Positions 1 to 47,360 of a DNA stretch of 64,000 bases are shown here, piece after piece (position 1 is the stretch's first letter; every line of letters starts with the position of its first letter). Both the position numbers and the translations under genes were made by a program. The notes beneath the pieces were generated by a model that was not told the DNA's origin, searched no databases, and saw only the letters and a program-made list of their open reading frames with translations. Source of the DNA: Tragulus kanchil (lineage: Eukaryota; Chordata; Mammalia; Artiodactyla; Tragulidae); assembly GCA_022376925.1 (NCBI GenBank), contig JAIOJX010000032.1, positions 168,851,979-168,915,978 of the forward strand. The letters are read 5' to 3'.

Positions 1-737
1 TCAGCCCAGGAGCTCTGAGGCGCCTGCTTGGCTCTGGAAGGGTCTGTGTCCCCCTCCTCAGGGCAGGGGTCCCACTTGTCCTAGACTCCCGGCCTCACAG
101 CAGATGCCAGCCACCCCTGTCGTCAGGAAATGCTGGAAGGCGCGTCCACTGCACGGGTGTGCTCCGAGCCCCAGGGCTTCCCGGGGCCACGCGCGCCCGC
201 GGTGCCCTCTTGGAGCTCAGGGTCGGGAGGTCTGGGGGACACTGGCTGAGGGGGCGCGTCGGGCTTCCACAGCCGCCAGCGCTGGCGGGGGACACATGCT
301 GGGGGCCGTGGGGGCAGCTCGCCCACGGCTGCAGGTGGGTCGGGGTCCCCACGACCCCAGTCCAGAGGCACAGGCAACTGCGGAGCCAGGAAAGCAGCGC
401 CGACTCCCCACTCTAAAAGCAGCAACCTTCGCTTGGTCACAGTGATTCCAACCAAACACGTGTCTCCTTAGGCCAGAGTCATGTCCAGAGCCACGTCCAC
501 TGTTGCAGGTGAGTCCCCAGCCCCAGGGAGGTGGGCCTTGACCCCCGGTGCCAGAAGGTGCCCCAGGGGCCTGGGGTCAGGCGGACCCCTCCGAATCCCA
601 CTGAGCGCTCCCCTGACCACGGACGCCCAGGCCTCCTGTCGGGGGAGCTTGCCGTGGACGGACGCGTTCAGCGTGCACACTCTGTCCCCTTGGCCCGAGG
701 CCACCGGCTGGGAACAGGGAGGCGGCCGCCCACGCAC
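1..737 (-). other. ADSS1 intron 11 (partial)
   Basis: No exon of the expected C-terminal ADSS1 sequence (NQEIL...SMIQLF) can be found on the minus strand here, so the window ends inside intron 11. GC-rich with no recognised repeat. Confidence 0.7.
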
Positions 738-22038
<21,301 letters not shown>

Positions 22039-22150
22039 GCTGGCTCGGCTCGTCCTCTGCGCAGGGCCGCCCGAGAGCCCGCCGCGCCCGCGCGCCGCGC
22101 CATTAAAAGGAGCCGGCCCGGGGCGGGGGGCGGGGCCGGGGCGGGCTCTC
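22039..22150 (-). promoter_or_regulatory. ADSS1: Candidate ADSS1 core promoter
   Basis: Directly upstream of the start codon the sequence is CpG-dense, with overlapping GC boxes (GGGGCGGGG type) at 22118-22145 and a single AT-rich motif, CCTTTTAATGG on the minus strand at 22100-22110. That motif resembles a weak TATA or an imperfect CArG element 62-72 bp from the ATG. The start site is inferred, not shown. Confidence 0.45.
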
Positions 22151-22520
22151 GGCGCCGGGACGCTCCGCCGCGGCCTCCGGGCCCCGCCCCCGCCGCCCCC
22201 CGGGAGCCGGGCGCGGCCGCGGGCCCGGCGGGGGAGCGCCAGGGCCGAAGGCGCGCTCCGGAGTTCCTCCCGCGCGGCACGGCCGGGGCGCCCCGGGGAT
22301 GCTCCTGGGGGCGACGGCGCTCGCCCTCGCCGTGGCGGGGCCCGGGCGCAGCGAACCCACCCTCCGGGCTCCAGAATCCGCGAGGGTCCCCTCCTTGGCG
22401 GGGTGCCGTTTGTCCAAGGGGAGTCGCGTCTTTGCGCCCCGGGGCGCTCTGGGTGCGCACCTGCTCCGCAGCGAGCCCGGGGCCCCGGCCCTGCGCGGGC
22501 GCCCTCTGGTGGCCACAGAG
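22151..22520. other. CpG island over ADSS1 5' flank
   Basis: Continuous dense CpG sequence upstream of exon 1, losing density after about 22520 where ordinary intergenic sequence begins. Typical of a housekeeping-style promoter flank. Confidence 0.6.
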
Positions 22521-22896
22521 AAGACAGTCTGTCCCCCTCAATGTCCTCACCGCCCCTGGCCACCTGCACCGGCAGAGACCCCCATTGTCGGTCCCAGGGC
22601 ACCCGGGCATCAACAGGCAGGCTCCAGCCAGGAGGGCAGCTGGTGACCCGCTGCCCTTGGTTCTCAGGGCCGAATCCAGGGGAAGAGATGGCGCTCTCAG
22701 GTCTCTTGGCTGGCCCAGAGCAGGCCGGGCGACCCCACTCCAGACTTTCTTCCCCGCCCCCCTGTGCCGGAGCCGGGCGCCCAGGGCCGCTGGCTCCCGT
22801 GTTCCCGACTGAGTGCCTGCCTGCTCTCCTCTCCCCGCTCTCCCCCACGGGCTTGGCCTTGGCTGGCCCGCCAATCCAGGAGACTCGAGAGATGGG

Positions 22897-23041
22897 GTTC
22901 CATTTCCGGATGGGGAAGATCCCCTGGAGCAGGAAATGGCAACTCACTCCAGTATTCTTGCCTGGAAAATTCTACAGACAGAGGAGCCTGGTGGGCTACC
23001 ATCCGTGGGGTTGCGAAGAGCTGCACGTGACTGAGCACACG
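22897..23041 (+). mobile_element. BovA SINE, 3' part
   Basis: Sense BovA sequence: GAAATGGCAACTCACTCCAG, GAGGAGCCTGGTGGGCTACC and GACTGAGCACACGCGC. Between ADSS1 and INF2, just outside duplication F. Confidence 0.85.
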
Positions 23042-23960
23042 CGCACTGGAGAGACGAGTCACAGGAGCTAGGGGTGAGCCCTGCCCTGCCCCAGGACTGC
23101 AGCCAGTACCTCTCCCCTCTTTCCTGGGGGCCACTTCCTGGAAAGGAGCCAGGGCCTGCCCACGGGGCTCTGCCCAGGGCTCCGAGAGCCACCGAGTTCC
23201 CGGGACTCCCAGGCCAGAGGCAAGAAGCCCAGACCTTCCCCTGAGGAAGGGAGTGGGCCTGGGCTTGTGGAGTTAATGATGCAAGCCCAGCGGGGGCAGC
23301 GCTGCCTCCCCACCCCGCCTTCCCGTCCTCGTCCCCCAGCTCCCAGCCAGAGCCCCGCCGCTGACCCTGGGCAGGCTGCTCGGCTCCTCTGCGTCCGAGT
23401 CCCTACTCTCTCACACGGGAGCTCCACGGGGTATGAGCAGGGCCCCAGGCCCCCCTCGACCGCGACAGGATGGGCGGTGCTCCCCCTGTGGACCACCAGC
23501 TCGGGACTCGGCCAGAGCAGGCAGGAGGGCTGGGTGCCGGCTCCGAAGCCCAGAGGCGGAGGATGGGGTAACCAGGGGTGGAGGGCTTCAGGGAGTGAGG
23601 GCGTGGGAGGCTGGCCGTGTCCACAGAGGACGCGGGGTGGTAGCAGGAGGGACCAAGGAGACTGTGGGGTCTCCTCACTGTTCCCGGATGCAGGGGTTGA
23701 GCCGCAGGATGTTCAGCAGGAGCCTGGAGAGGAGCTTGCTGAGGTCACATGAAGGGGGTGGGGGTGGGGTGCCCCGTCTCTGGTGCTGAATTCCCTGGGT
23801 CAAGGGCTGCCGCCTCCGAGCCCTCCCTGAGGGAGACCCGGGGCCCTGGGCCAGCAGGTGTGAGGCCGAGGCTGAGGGGGGCCAAGGGGGTGCCACGGGG
23901 GTTCAGACAGGCTCCGCAGGGCCAGGGGCTGGCCGGGCACCAGCTCCCCCGAGCCTGGGT

Positions 23961-24024
23961 CTATAAATAGACAGCAGGAGGCCTGGGCTTCTCTATAAAC
24001 AGCCCTGCCCAGGCCCAGCAGCTG
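23961..24024. promoter_or_regulatory. MEF2/TATA/E-box cluster (upstream copy of ADSS1 flank)
   Basis: CTATAAATAG at 23961-23970 is a perfect match to the MEF2 consensus YTAWWWWTAR. CTATAAACAG follows at 23993-24002 and an E-box CAGCTG at 24019-24024. It lies about 1.9 kb upstream of the ADSS1 start codon. ADSS1 is muscle-enriched, so a muscle enhancer or alternative promoter is possible. Function is inferred. Confidence 0.35.
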
Positions 24025-25129
24025 GGACCCCGCCAGTCACACGGCCCAGCCCGAATTAGAACAGCCCGCTGCGGCGGCCCCGTCACCAGCCCGGGGGCGG
24101 CTCGAGGCGCGGAGCTCCGGGGCTCCCGTGAGCCCGCCCCTCTCATCGCACACGCTGCCCCCGCACACACCCCCTTGACCTCCAAACAGGGCGCCGGCGG
24201 GAACGAAGCCCGCTGCAGCTGCTTGGGAACAGCCCGGCAGCTTTGACCGTGAAACTTGGCGTGCGACCCAGCCACTCTTGTCCGGGACCCGTCCGACCGG
24301 GGCCACTTCCTGGAAAGGAGCCAGGGCCTGCCCACGGGCTCTGCCCAGGGCTCCGAGAGCCACCGAGTTCCAGGACTCCCAGGCCAGAGGCAAGAAGCCC
24401 AGACCTTCCCCTGAGGAAGGGAGTGGGCCTGGGCTTGTGGAGTTAATGATGCAAGCCCAGCGGGGGCAGCGCTGCCTCCCCACCCCGCCTTCCCGTCCTC
24501 GTCCCCCAGCTCCCAGCCAGAGCCCCGCCGCTGACCCTGGGCAGGCTGCTCGGCTCCTCTGCGTCCGAGTCCCTACTCTCTCACACGGGAGCTCCACGGG
24601 GTATGAGCAGGGCCCCAGGCCCCCCTCGACCGCGACAGGATGGGCGGTGCTCCCCCTGTGGACCACCAGCTCGGGACTCGGCCAGAGCAGGCAGGAGGGC
24701 TGGGTGCCGGCTCCAAGCCCAGAGGCGGAGGATGGGGTAACCAGGGGTGGAGGGCTTCAGGGAGTGAGGGCGTGGGAGGCTGGCCGTGTCCACAGAGGAC
24801 GCGGGGTGGTAGCAGGAGGGACCAAGGAGACTGTGGGGTCTCCTCACTGTTCCCGGATGCAGGGGTTGAGCCGCAGGATGTTCAGCAGGAGCCTGGAGAG
24901 GAGCTTGCTGAGGTCACATGAAGGGGGTGGGGGTGGGGTGCCCCGTCTCTGGTGCTGAATTCCCTGGGTCAAGGGCTGCCGCCTCCGAGCCCTCCCTGAG
25001 GGAGACCCGGGGCCCTGGGCCAGCAGGTGTGAGGCCGAGGCTGAGGGGGGCCAAGGGGGTGCCACGGGGGTTCAGACAGGCTCCGCAGGGCCAGGGGCTG
25101 GCCGGGCACCAGCTCCCCCGAGCCTGGGT

Positions 25130-25193
25130 CTATAAATAGACAGCAGGAGGCCTGGGCTTCTCTATAAACAGCCCTGCCCAGGCCCAGCAGCTG
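25130..25193. promoter_or_regulatory. MEF2/TATA/E-box cluster, duplicate copy
   Basis: Second copy of the cluster at 23961, carried by tandem block 23127-25466. The MEF2 match is at 25130-25139. Confidence 0.3.
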
Positions 25194-26060
25194 GGACCCC
25201 GCCAGTCACACGGCCCAGCCCGAATTAGAACAGCCCGCTGCGGCGGCCCCGTCACCAGCCCGGGGGCGGCTCGAGGCGCGGAGCTCCGGGGCTCCCCGTG
25301 AGGCCGCCCCTCTCATCGCACACGGTGCCCCCGCACACACACCCTTGACCTCCAAACAGGGCGCCGGCGGGAACGAAGCCCGCTGCAGCTGCTTGGGAAC
25401 AGCTCGGCAGCTTTGACCGTGAAACTTGGCGTGCGACCCAGCCACTCTTGTCCCGGGACCCGTCCCGGAGGGACTCTCCGCAGCCTGGCTCACAGAGCCT
25501 CCCGGGAGACCACCGCGCCGCCGGGGCAGGCGGACGGGTGAACCCGACGTCTGCCCACAGAGCAGAGCGGCACTCAGCCCCGCGGCCTCAGACACGCCAG
25601 CAGAGGTGAGTCAGTCCCAGCAGGCCACGCGTCGTCTGATTCAGCTCCCAGGAAACGTCCACAGGAAGCGGGCCAGAGCCGCAGAAGGTACGCGGGTGGC
25701 TGCTGGGGCAGCGGGACTGCCGGGACGACGGAAATACTCTAGAAGTGGACGGTGACGATGGCGGCACGGCCGTGGACAGCTGCGCTCACCTGAGTGACAC
25801 ACACGACGGGCGACGCTTGTGTGTGCAAGTCCTGGGCCCACGGGCTGTGCTCACCCCTGCCCTGCCACTCTAGGCCCTCGGCCCGCCTCCCCGTCCAACG
25901 CCGAGCCACGCAGTCGGCCACCTGCAGGGCAGCCATCCTCCCGTCCCCCGACCCGCCTGCCCCTCCCGTCCCCCACCCGCCGTCCACCTCCCAGCCACCC
26001 CAGCCCAGCGATCGCACTGCGCTTGGCCACGGCGTCTCAGCAGGGTCGTCCGCCTCGCTC

Positions 26061-26066
26061 TTTATT
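26061..26066 (-). terminator. Duplicate copy of candidate poly(A) signal
   Basis: Same AATAAA context as at 27159, offset 1098 bp, in tandem block 25606-27801. Confidence 0.35.
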
Positions 26067-27158
26067 GGCCAGCGCTCCTCCAGGCTCGGCCGCACACGTG
26101 GGGCGGGGGTGGGCGGCGGGCAAGGGGCCCACGGGGTCAGTGAGCAGAGGTGGCCGCCCCTCTGGCCGGACCTGTCCCGTCCCCTAGGCCTCCCCGCGGC
26201 CCAGCAGCGTCTGGAGGCGGAGGCAGCGGCAGCAGGGCCCGTGTCTTGTTGCCGAGGTGACCAGGTTCCTGCTGAGCCCACAGACAGACGCCTCCCCACC
26301 TCGGGGCTGGATGTGCTGGGACCGGTGCCAAGTCCACAGGGTCCCCTTCTGCTGGGGGGAGGGCCCCTGGGCCTCCCATGCAGGGCCAGACCACCTACCA
26401 CCCCTCGACGGCCCCGGGTCCTCTCACCCGGCCACCTGTCCCCAACTTGGTCCCCACACCACAGCAGAAACCCCAGTCATCTCATTCTGGTTCGGGATGC
26501 CTGCTCCGGCTCAGCCGAGTGTGTCGGGGCGCAGCGGGGGCCCCCGGCCCTCCAGGCACCTGCAGCTGCAGGGCTGGCTGTGAGCGCCTGTGCTCAGAGG
26601 AATCTGGGCGCCCGCTCGCAGGCTAAGCGGGGCCCCGGACGCTGGCCCTCAGGCAGCCAGGTGGGCACCGTGGTGCATGCGGTGCGGGGTCGGGTCCGGC
26701 GACGTGAGTCAGTCCCAGCAGGCCACGCGTCGTCTGATTCAGCTCCCAGGAAACGTCCACAGGAAGCGGGCCAGAGCCGCAGAAGGTACGCGGGTGGCTG
26801 CTGGGGCAGCGGGACTGCCGGGACGACGGAAATACTCTAGAAGTGGACGGTGACGATGGCGGCACGGCCGTGGACAGCTGCGCTCACCTGAGTGACACAC
26901 ACGACGGGCGACGCTTGTGTGTGCAAGTCCTGGGCCCACGGGCTGTGCTCACCCCTGCCCTGCCACTCTAGGCCCTCGGCCCGCCTCCCCGTCCAACGCC
27001 GAGCCACGCAGTCGGCCACCTGCAGGGCAGCCATCCTCCCGTCCCCCGACCCGCCTGCCCCTCCCGTCCCCCACCCGCCGTCCACCTCCCAGCCACCCCA
27101 GCCCAGCGATCGCACTGCGCTTGGCCACGGCGTCTCAGCAGGGTCGTCCGCCTCGCTC

Positions 27159-27164
27159 TTTATT
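27159..27164 (-). terminator. INF2: Candidate INF2 polyadenylation signal
   Basis: AATAAA on the minus strand, 845 bp past the stop codon. An identical hexamer in the duplicate block lies at 26061-26066. No GU-rich element stands out downstream, so support is moderate. Confidence 0.5.
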
Positions 27165-28008
27165 GGCCAGCGCTCCTCCAGGCTCGGCCGCACACGTGGG
27201 GCGGGGGTGGGCGGCGGGCAAGGGGCCCACGGGGTCAGTGAGCAGAGGTGGCCGCCCCTCTGGCCGGACCTGTCCCGTCCCCTAGGCCTCCCCGCGGCCC
27301 AGCAGCGTCTGGAGGCGGAGGCAGCGGCAGCAGGGCCCGTGTCTTGTTGCCGAGGTGACCAGGTTCCTGCTGAGCCCACAGACAGACGCCTCCCCACCTC
27401 GGGGCTGGATGTGCTGGGACCGGTGCCAAGTCCACAGGGTCCCCTTCTGCTGGGGGGAGGGCCCCTGGGCCTCCCATGCAGGGCCAGACCACCTACCACC
27501 CCTCGACGGCCCCGGGTCCTCTCACCCGGCCACCTGTCCCCAACTTGGTCCCCACACCACAGCAGAAACCCCAGTCATCTCATTCTGGTTCGGGATGCCT
27601 GCTCCGGCTCAGCCGAGTGTGTCGGGGCGCAGCGGGGGCCCCCGGCCCTCCAGGCACCTGCAGCTGCAGGGCTGGCTGTGAGCGCCTGTGCTCAGAGGAA
27701 TCTGGGCGCCCGCTCGCAGGCTAAGCGGGGCCCCGGACGCTGGCCCTCAGGCAGCCAGGTGGGCACCGTGGTGCATGCGGTGCGGGGTCGGGTCCGGCGA
27801 CAGCATCTAGGAAGCAGAGGAGGGCGGGGGCGTGCAGGCAGGCCGGGAGCGCCGGGTGGGCCGGGCCCGGGTGCCCGCGGGGGTCCTCCTCCGGGAGACC
27901 GCGGCGCTGGCCAGGTAAGGCACGGAGTTTGGTTTCCCAGGGGCTGGTCCCAGGCGGCCCCGAGCAGCCCCGCGCAGCAGCACGCCGGCGGCCCTGCTGT
28001 GGGTCTTC
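27159..28008 (-). other. INF2: INF2 3'UTR (proposed)
   Basis: Runs from the non-CAAX stop to the first minus-strand AATAAA. It enters tandem block 25606-27801, so UTR length is uncertain. No coding content. Confidence 0.5.
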
Positions 28009-43057
<15,049 letters not shown>

Positions 43058-44399
43058 TCAGCCCGGAGCCCGGCCCCGGGCCTGCAGGGGACCCGGGCCC
43101 AGCCTGGTGAGCGCGGGCAGGCCCTGCTCGTGCCTCTGCCTGCCGATCCGGGACGCACTTGCTGATGCCCAGGTCTGCCCAAGGGCCCCCTGTGCTGGCG
43201 GGCCCTCACCCCACTGGGGCTGCCACCGCCCCAGGGCGCCCCTGGGCCAAGCGCTGCTGACGCCGAGCCCTGTCTCAACCGTCATAGCAACCAAGGAGGC
43301 AGCGCCACTGTCCGCGCGGAAGGCACCGGGAGGCAGGAGGCCACGCTGGCAGGGGTCCCACTGCCCCCGTGGTGATCAGGTGGCCAAAGGGTGTCGCTAG
43401 GGCTCCGTCTTGCAGCCCCCGGGGTGTCTCCCTGCCTAGTGGGCGGGATCAGATGGGGACAATTCCAGACCCTGGGCACTTCCAGGCTGCCCACTGCATC
43501 AGGAATGCGGCTGGCTTCAGGGTCATGCCCCACGCCCACTCAATTCTGGACAAGCCCAGGGCCCTCTGGGGAGCAGCCCTGACAGCCCCCAGCTTCTGGG
43601 GGCCTCGCTTAGTGCGCAGTGGGGGGCCAGCGTCCCCCAGGCCTGGGGCCCTTGGAGGCTGACCTGGATTCAGCTACAGGAAGATCGCTGCCCAGAGAAC
43701 ATCCCCCAGCGGGGAAGGGGTGGCCTAGCCTGGAACATCCCCAAACGCTCCCTTTCCAAAGTCGAGCGGTGGGACGGGCGGGTGGTGGCCAGCCCCTCTC
43801 TGGGGCCCTGGGTGTTGACGCCGGCCCTGACCACAGCCCCTGGGACTGGCCCCCGCAGGGCAGAGGTGGCCCGGGCTCTTCTGTGACCATGTTTGGTCTT
43901 GTCTTTGGCATGCGAGAAGGCCAGCGTGGAGCTGCTGGACTGGAGGCCACGGGGCAACACCGCTGCACCTCCCGTCCAGGGCCCGGCGCCGGCACTGTCC
44001 ACCGTGACCCTTGGTCACCACCGCCCAGCAGAGGGGCATGGCATGCCCCCGCTTCACAGGAGGGGACATGGACACAGCCCCCAGGGGAGCTGGGCCGCAT
44101 GCCCAGGGCTGAGGCTGGACCCCGAACGGTGGCCTGGAGATGCTGGACGTCCAGCGCGGATCACACTGGCCCTGGCAAGCGAGGGGGAGCCCTCGGGGAC
44201 TGCCGAGGACTGAGGCCGCGCAGGAGACAGGCCGAGCCGGGCCACCAGCCCGGGGGCGCGTCCCAGGCGGGGCTCGGGGTCCCCGGCCCTCACTGTCGTC
44301 GCCCCTGGAGGTCCCCCCCGCCCCAGCCTGCGTGAGGGTCTTGGGTGCCCGCCCTCGTGAAGCGGGAGACAGAGGGGCCCCTGGGGCGGGGCGGCGGAT

Positions 44400-45240
44400 G
44401 CTTGTCAAATGGAGCAAAACTGAAGGTTCCTCCACGGAGGACAAAACCGACGCCCGTTTCCCTCCCTCTGCAGATACGAAGGCAGGAGGCGGCAGGGGGC
44501 AACTGATTGTGGCGAAAACAGAGGAGTCTCTTCCTTCACGGAAATGAGGCTCTTCTGATAAACGAGGAAAATACGGACACAATGAACAGACGGGGGAGAA
44601 GCATAGCCGGCCCAAGAGTTAAAAGACCTTGGTTACTCCCAGCTGTTGCTAAGAAGCCCTTGCCGCTGGCCGTGTCCTCACACAGCTGACGGCCCCCCGA
44701 CTTCAGGTGACCCCTCCCCTGCCTCCGGCTCTGTCCCCCGGCTCGCCTGTCAGTCGCGTGTGACTCTGCGACCCGGGACAGCGGCCCGCCGGGCTCCTCT
44801 GTCCGTGGGAAAGCTCCAGAACACTGGAGTGGGTGCCATTTCCTTCTCCAGGGAGCTTCCCGACCCGGGGATCCTGCTTGGTGGGCAGAGTCTTTAGCAT
44901 TGAGCCCCCCGGGAAGCCCACGACCCCTTGTAGCATTCTATGTTTCAGAAAGGTCAGAGGCCAGTATGTTCAGGGACGCCAGACTCGGATCCTGGGTGCC
45001 TGATGTCAGCTGTGCCCATTTTGAAGCCTTTGCAAAAGGAAAAAAAAGAAGGCAAGCCCTTGGTGAGATTATAAACGCTCTCCCTATTACTAGGGAGGGG
45101 CGGATCTCTTGAGGCACTAGCCTGCTGTGTTTTCCTTCTGCCTGGCAAATAATAAAGCTACTCTTTTCTATTTTGTCCGAACTCTGTCTCCACTCGACAC
45201 TGTGGACGGAGAGCTAAGCTTCTGCAGCCCTGAGTTTCCG
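44400..45240 (+). mobile_element. Endogenous retrovirus LTR remnant (probable), SINE-interrupted
   Basis: AT-richer than its surroundings. A TATAAA at 45070-45075 is followed 81 bp later by AATAAA at 45151-45156 and a pyrimidine-rich stretch (CTACTCTTTTCTATTTTGTC), the usual TATA / R / poly(A) spacing of a retroviral LTR in plus orientation. No retroviral coding sequence is seen nearby. Ends are uncertain. Confidence 0.5.
44747..44921 (-). mobile_element. BovA-type SINE (antisense)
   Basis: Reads as the reverse of a ruminant Bov-tA SINE: GTCAGTCGCGTGTGACTCTG, later GAACACTGGAGTGGGTGCCA, then the tRNA-like end with the CCGGGAAGCCC terminus. It interrupts LTR-like sequence. Confidence 0.8.
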
Positions 45241-46929
45241 GAGCCCACCCCCAGCCCACCAGGGGGAGCAGAGACCAGCTGGGGCACCCCTGGCATTTCG
45301 GCAGCCCCTGCTCTGTCTGCAGGGGCTCCCCATCCCTCATCCTCCCACCTGCCCTGTGGGACCCTCGGGGTCCTCCCAGGCGGCGGGCTGGCTGGGGGGC
45401 GCGGGGAGAGCCCGTTTGCTCTGGCGGGGCTCAGTCTCCTCATATGCACCCATGTCAGGCTGCTGGCAGCACCCCGGGGGGGTGGTATGGGGTATTCTTC
45501 AGCCCTCCCCCAGGGGTCCCACGGCCTGGGTCCTGTGCTGGACCTTGCCCCCCACCAAGACTGCAAGTTTTAGGCCACCCTCCCGGCCCGGCTGCCTCGA
45601 AGCCCCAGGCACTCACCCAGATCCGCAGGACTTTCCGGCTGCCTCTGCCCATCCATGCTGGGCCCTGCCTCGGGCTATCCCTCACGCCCCCCTGGCCTCT
45701 CATCGCTGCTGACCACTAGACTGCCCAGCGGTCCCTCCTGAGCAGCCTCGTGGTGTGGGGAGGGGCCCCTTCCACCAGCCGCATGAAGAGCCCGGCAGAC
45801 AGAGCTCTGCACGCGCGGCCACCCACCATGGGCGCTGCTGCTTAAGGAGGACCCAGAGCTGACCCTCCCTCCCTGCCCCGCCTCCCCTGGCCCGAGTCCC
45901 TGGCCGCCTGCACAGGCTGAGGGGACAGAGCAGGGACTCTCCCAGACCAGCACTCTGCGTCCAAGCGTGTCTCCAGCCAAGAGCCCAGGGGTCCCTTGGT
46001 GCGGAGAAACCATCTCCCGCCCGGTCACCAGAGCCGCCCACCCCTCCCTGTACTGCCCAGTGCCCCCATTCACCCCTGATTCCCAGGACACAGGCTCCCT
46101 GCCCCGAAAACCCCGGTACGGGAGCCCCTGGGTCTGCACGGAGCGGAAGCACAGCAGGCGACCGCCCGGCCTGCCCACCGGTTCACCAAGGACCCTATGC
46201 CACACGCCCCGGCATCGAGCTCTGTGTCCTGCAGCTCAGCACAGGCAGGTCCTCCCACCCAGCGGGAGCTGAGCGGGTCAGAGAGGGTGCAGGGGGTTCC
46301 CCGGCCACGGCCCGGCGAGCACGGGGCATCCAGCCAGGAGCGCGAGCCCAGCTAAGGACCCAGAGACTGAGGTGGGGTGAACTTTCTCCCTCTGCGATGC
46401 CCACCAGGTGTCCCAGCCTCATCCAGGAGCCAGCTGGTCAGGCCCCAGGCCAAGGACACCTTCCTAGAACCGCTCTGGCTGTTTTTCAGGACGAAGACTG
46501 AATCAAACAACGGACCCCAGCCAGACCACAGACAGCACAGAACCGCGGCCCACAGCTGTGGCTGCCAGACAAGAGCACTCCGCGCGGCCGCGGGAACCAG
46601 CCCAGCACGCAGCCGGCTCCCTCGGCTCCAGACCCGACGGATGCCAGGCCTCCATCTTGAGCAACAGCTCAGGAAGCCCCGCACCCACCCCGTGACGCCC
46701 CCGGTCCGGGCCTCATCAGTAACCTGGTTTCTGCCCTCCTGCCAGCCGGGCACCACCCTGAGAAAACCGGAAGGGACGCCCCTCCCGCGCCATCCCACGG
46801 GCGCCCCGGTCTCCACAGCCATCCAGCTTCCACAGCCCCAAGGTCCCCATCAGGACCCCCGAGGTCCCCTTCAGTCTGTCAGGAAGGTATCCACCCACAG
46901 AAAATAGTCTACCATTCTCCTACACATTA

Positions 46930-47060
46930 CCTAAGTGTATGCACACACGCTGTGTATGGAGCATTCTGTGTATATAGTAATTACAGGTGGTGATTTCCCG
47001 GTTGCAGCAATTCGGAATAAACAGCCTTTGCCTGTTTCCGTCTGGGTGGCGGCTGAGCAC
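46930..47060 (+). mobile_element. Possible second LTR tail
   Basis: TATATA at 46971-46976 and AATAAA at 47016-47021, followed by CAGCCTTTGCCTGTTTCC, resembling the R/U5 end of an LTR. Could also be a chance AT-rich patch. Confidence 0.3.
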
Positions 47061-47139
47061 TTCCGCAGGGCGCACTGGAGGGGCTCAAGGAACGAAGGCT
47101 GTGGGGGCGGCCCTTTGGGAGAACATTAGGACCCTGCAT

Positions 47140-47360
47140 GGTTGCGTTGGCAGCGGAGCCGGGGGCGGGCTGCAGGACCCCGTGCAGAAGCCAGGCCGCC
47201 CCGAGCGAGCGCGCAGCCTGGGTCCGGAGAGGCCTGGCTCGCGGCCCCGCCCACGGGCCGGGCGGGACGCAGCGCAGGAATGCGCTCTCGCCCGAGGGGC
47301 GTGGCCAGCCCGCCCGGGGCGGGGCCTGTGCAGGAATTTGGAACCGGGTTTTCTCGCAGC
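47140..47360. promoter_or_regulatory. CpG-rich block with GC boxes inside INF2 intron 1
   Basis: Dense CpG with GGGGCGGGGCC and CCCGCCC motifs, flanked by CpG-poor sequence. It may be an internal promoter or a remnant CpG island. No exon or start site can be assigned. Confidence 0.3.

Larger units (their letters stand above)
23127..25466. repeat. Tandem duplication F, about 1170-bp offset (intergenic)
   Basis: 23127-24298 repeats at 24299-25466. About eight small differences, several of them single-base changes in homopolymers, concentrated at the ends of the copies. Confidence 0.92.
25606..27801. repeat. Tandem duplication G, 1098-bp offset (INF2 3' region)
   Basis: 25606-26703 repeats at 26704-27801, seemingly identical. 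Duplicates the AATAAA proposed as the INF2 poly(A) signal. Confidence 0.93.

Noticed and set aside
1..737. ADSS1 exon 12 in the first 737 bases
   Set aside because: I looked for the expected NQEILQKVEVEYETLPGWKA-like sequence on the minus strand and found nothing similar; the exon must lie outside the window.
44400..47060. Intact endogenous retrovirus between the two LTR-like tails
   Set aside because: No gag, pol or env-like reading frame is present between them, the two tails differ in sequence, and ordinary intronic sequence fills the gap.
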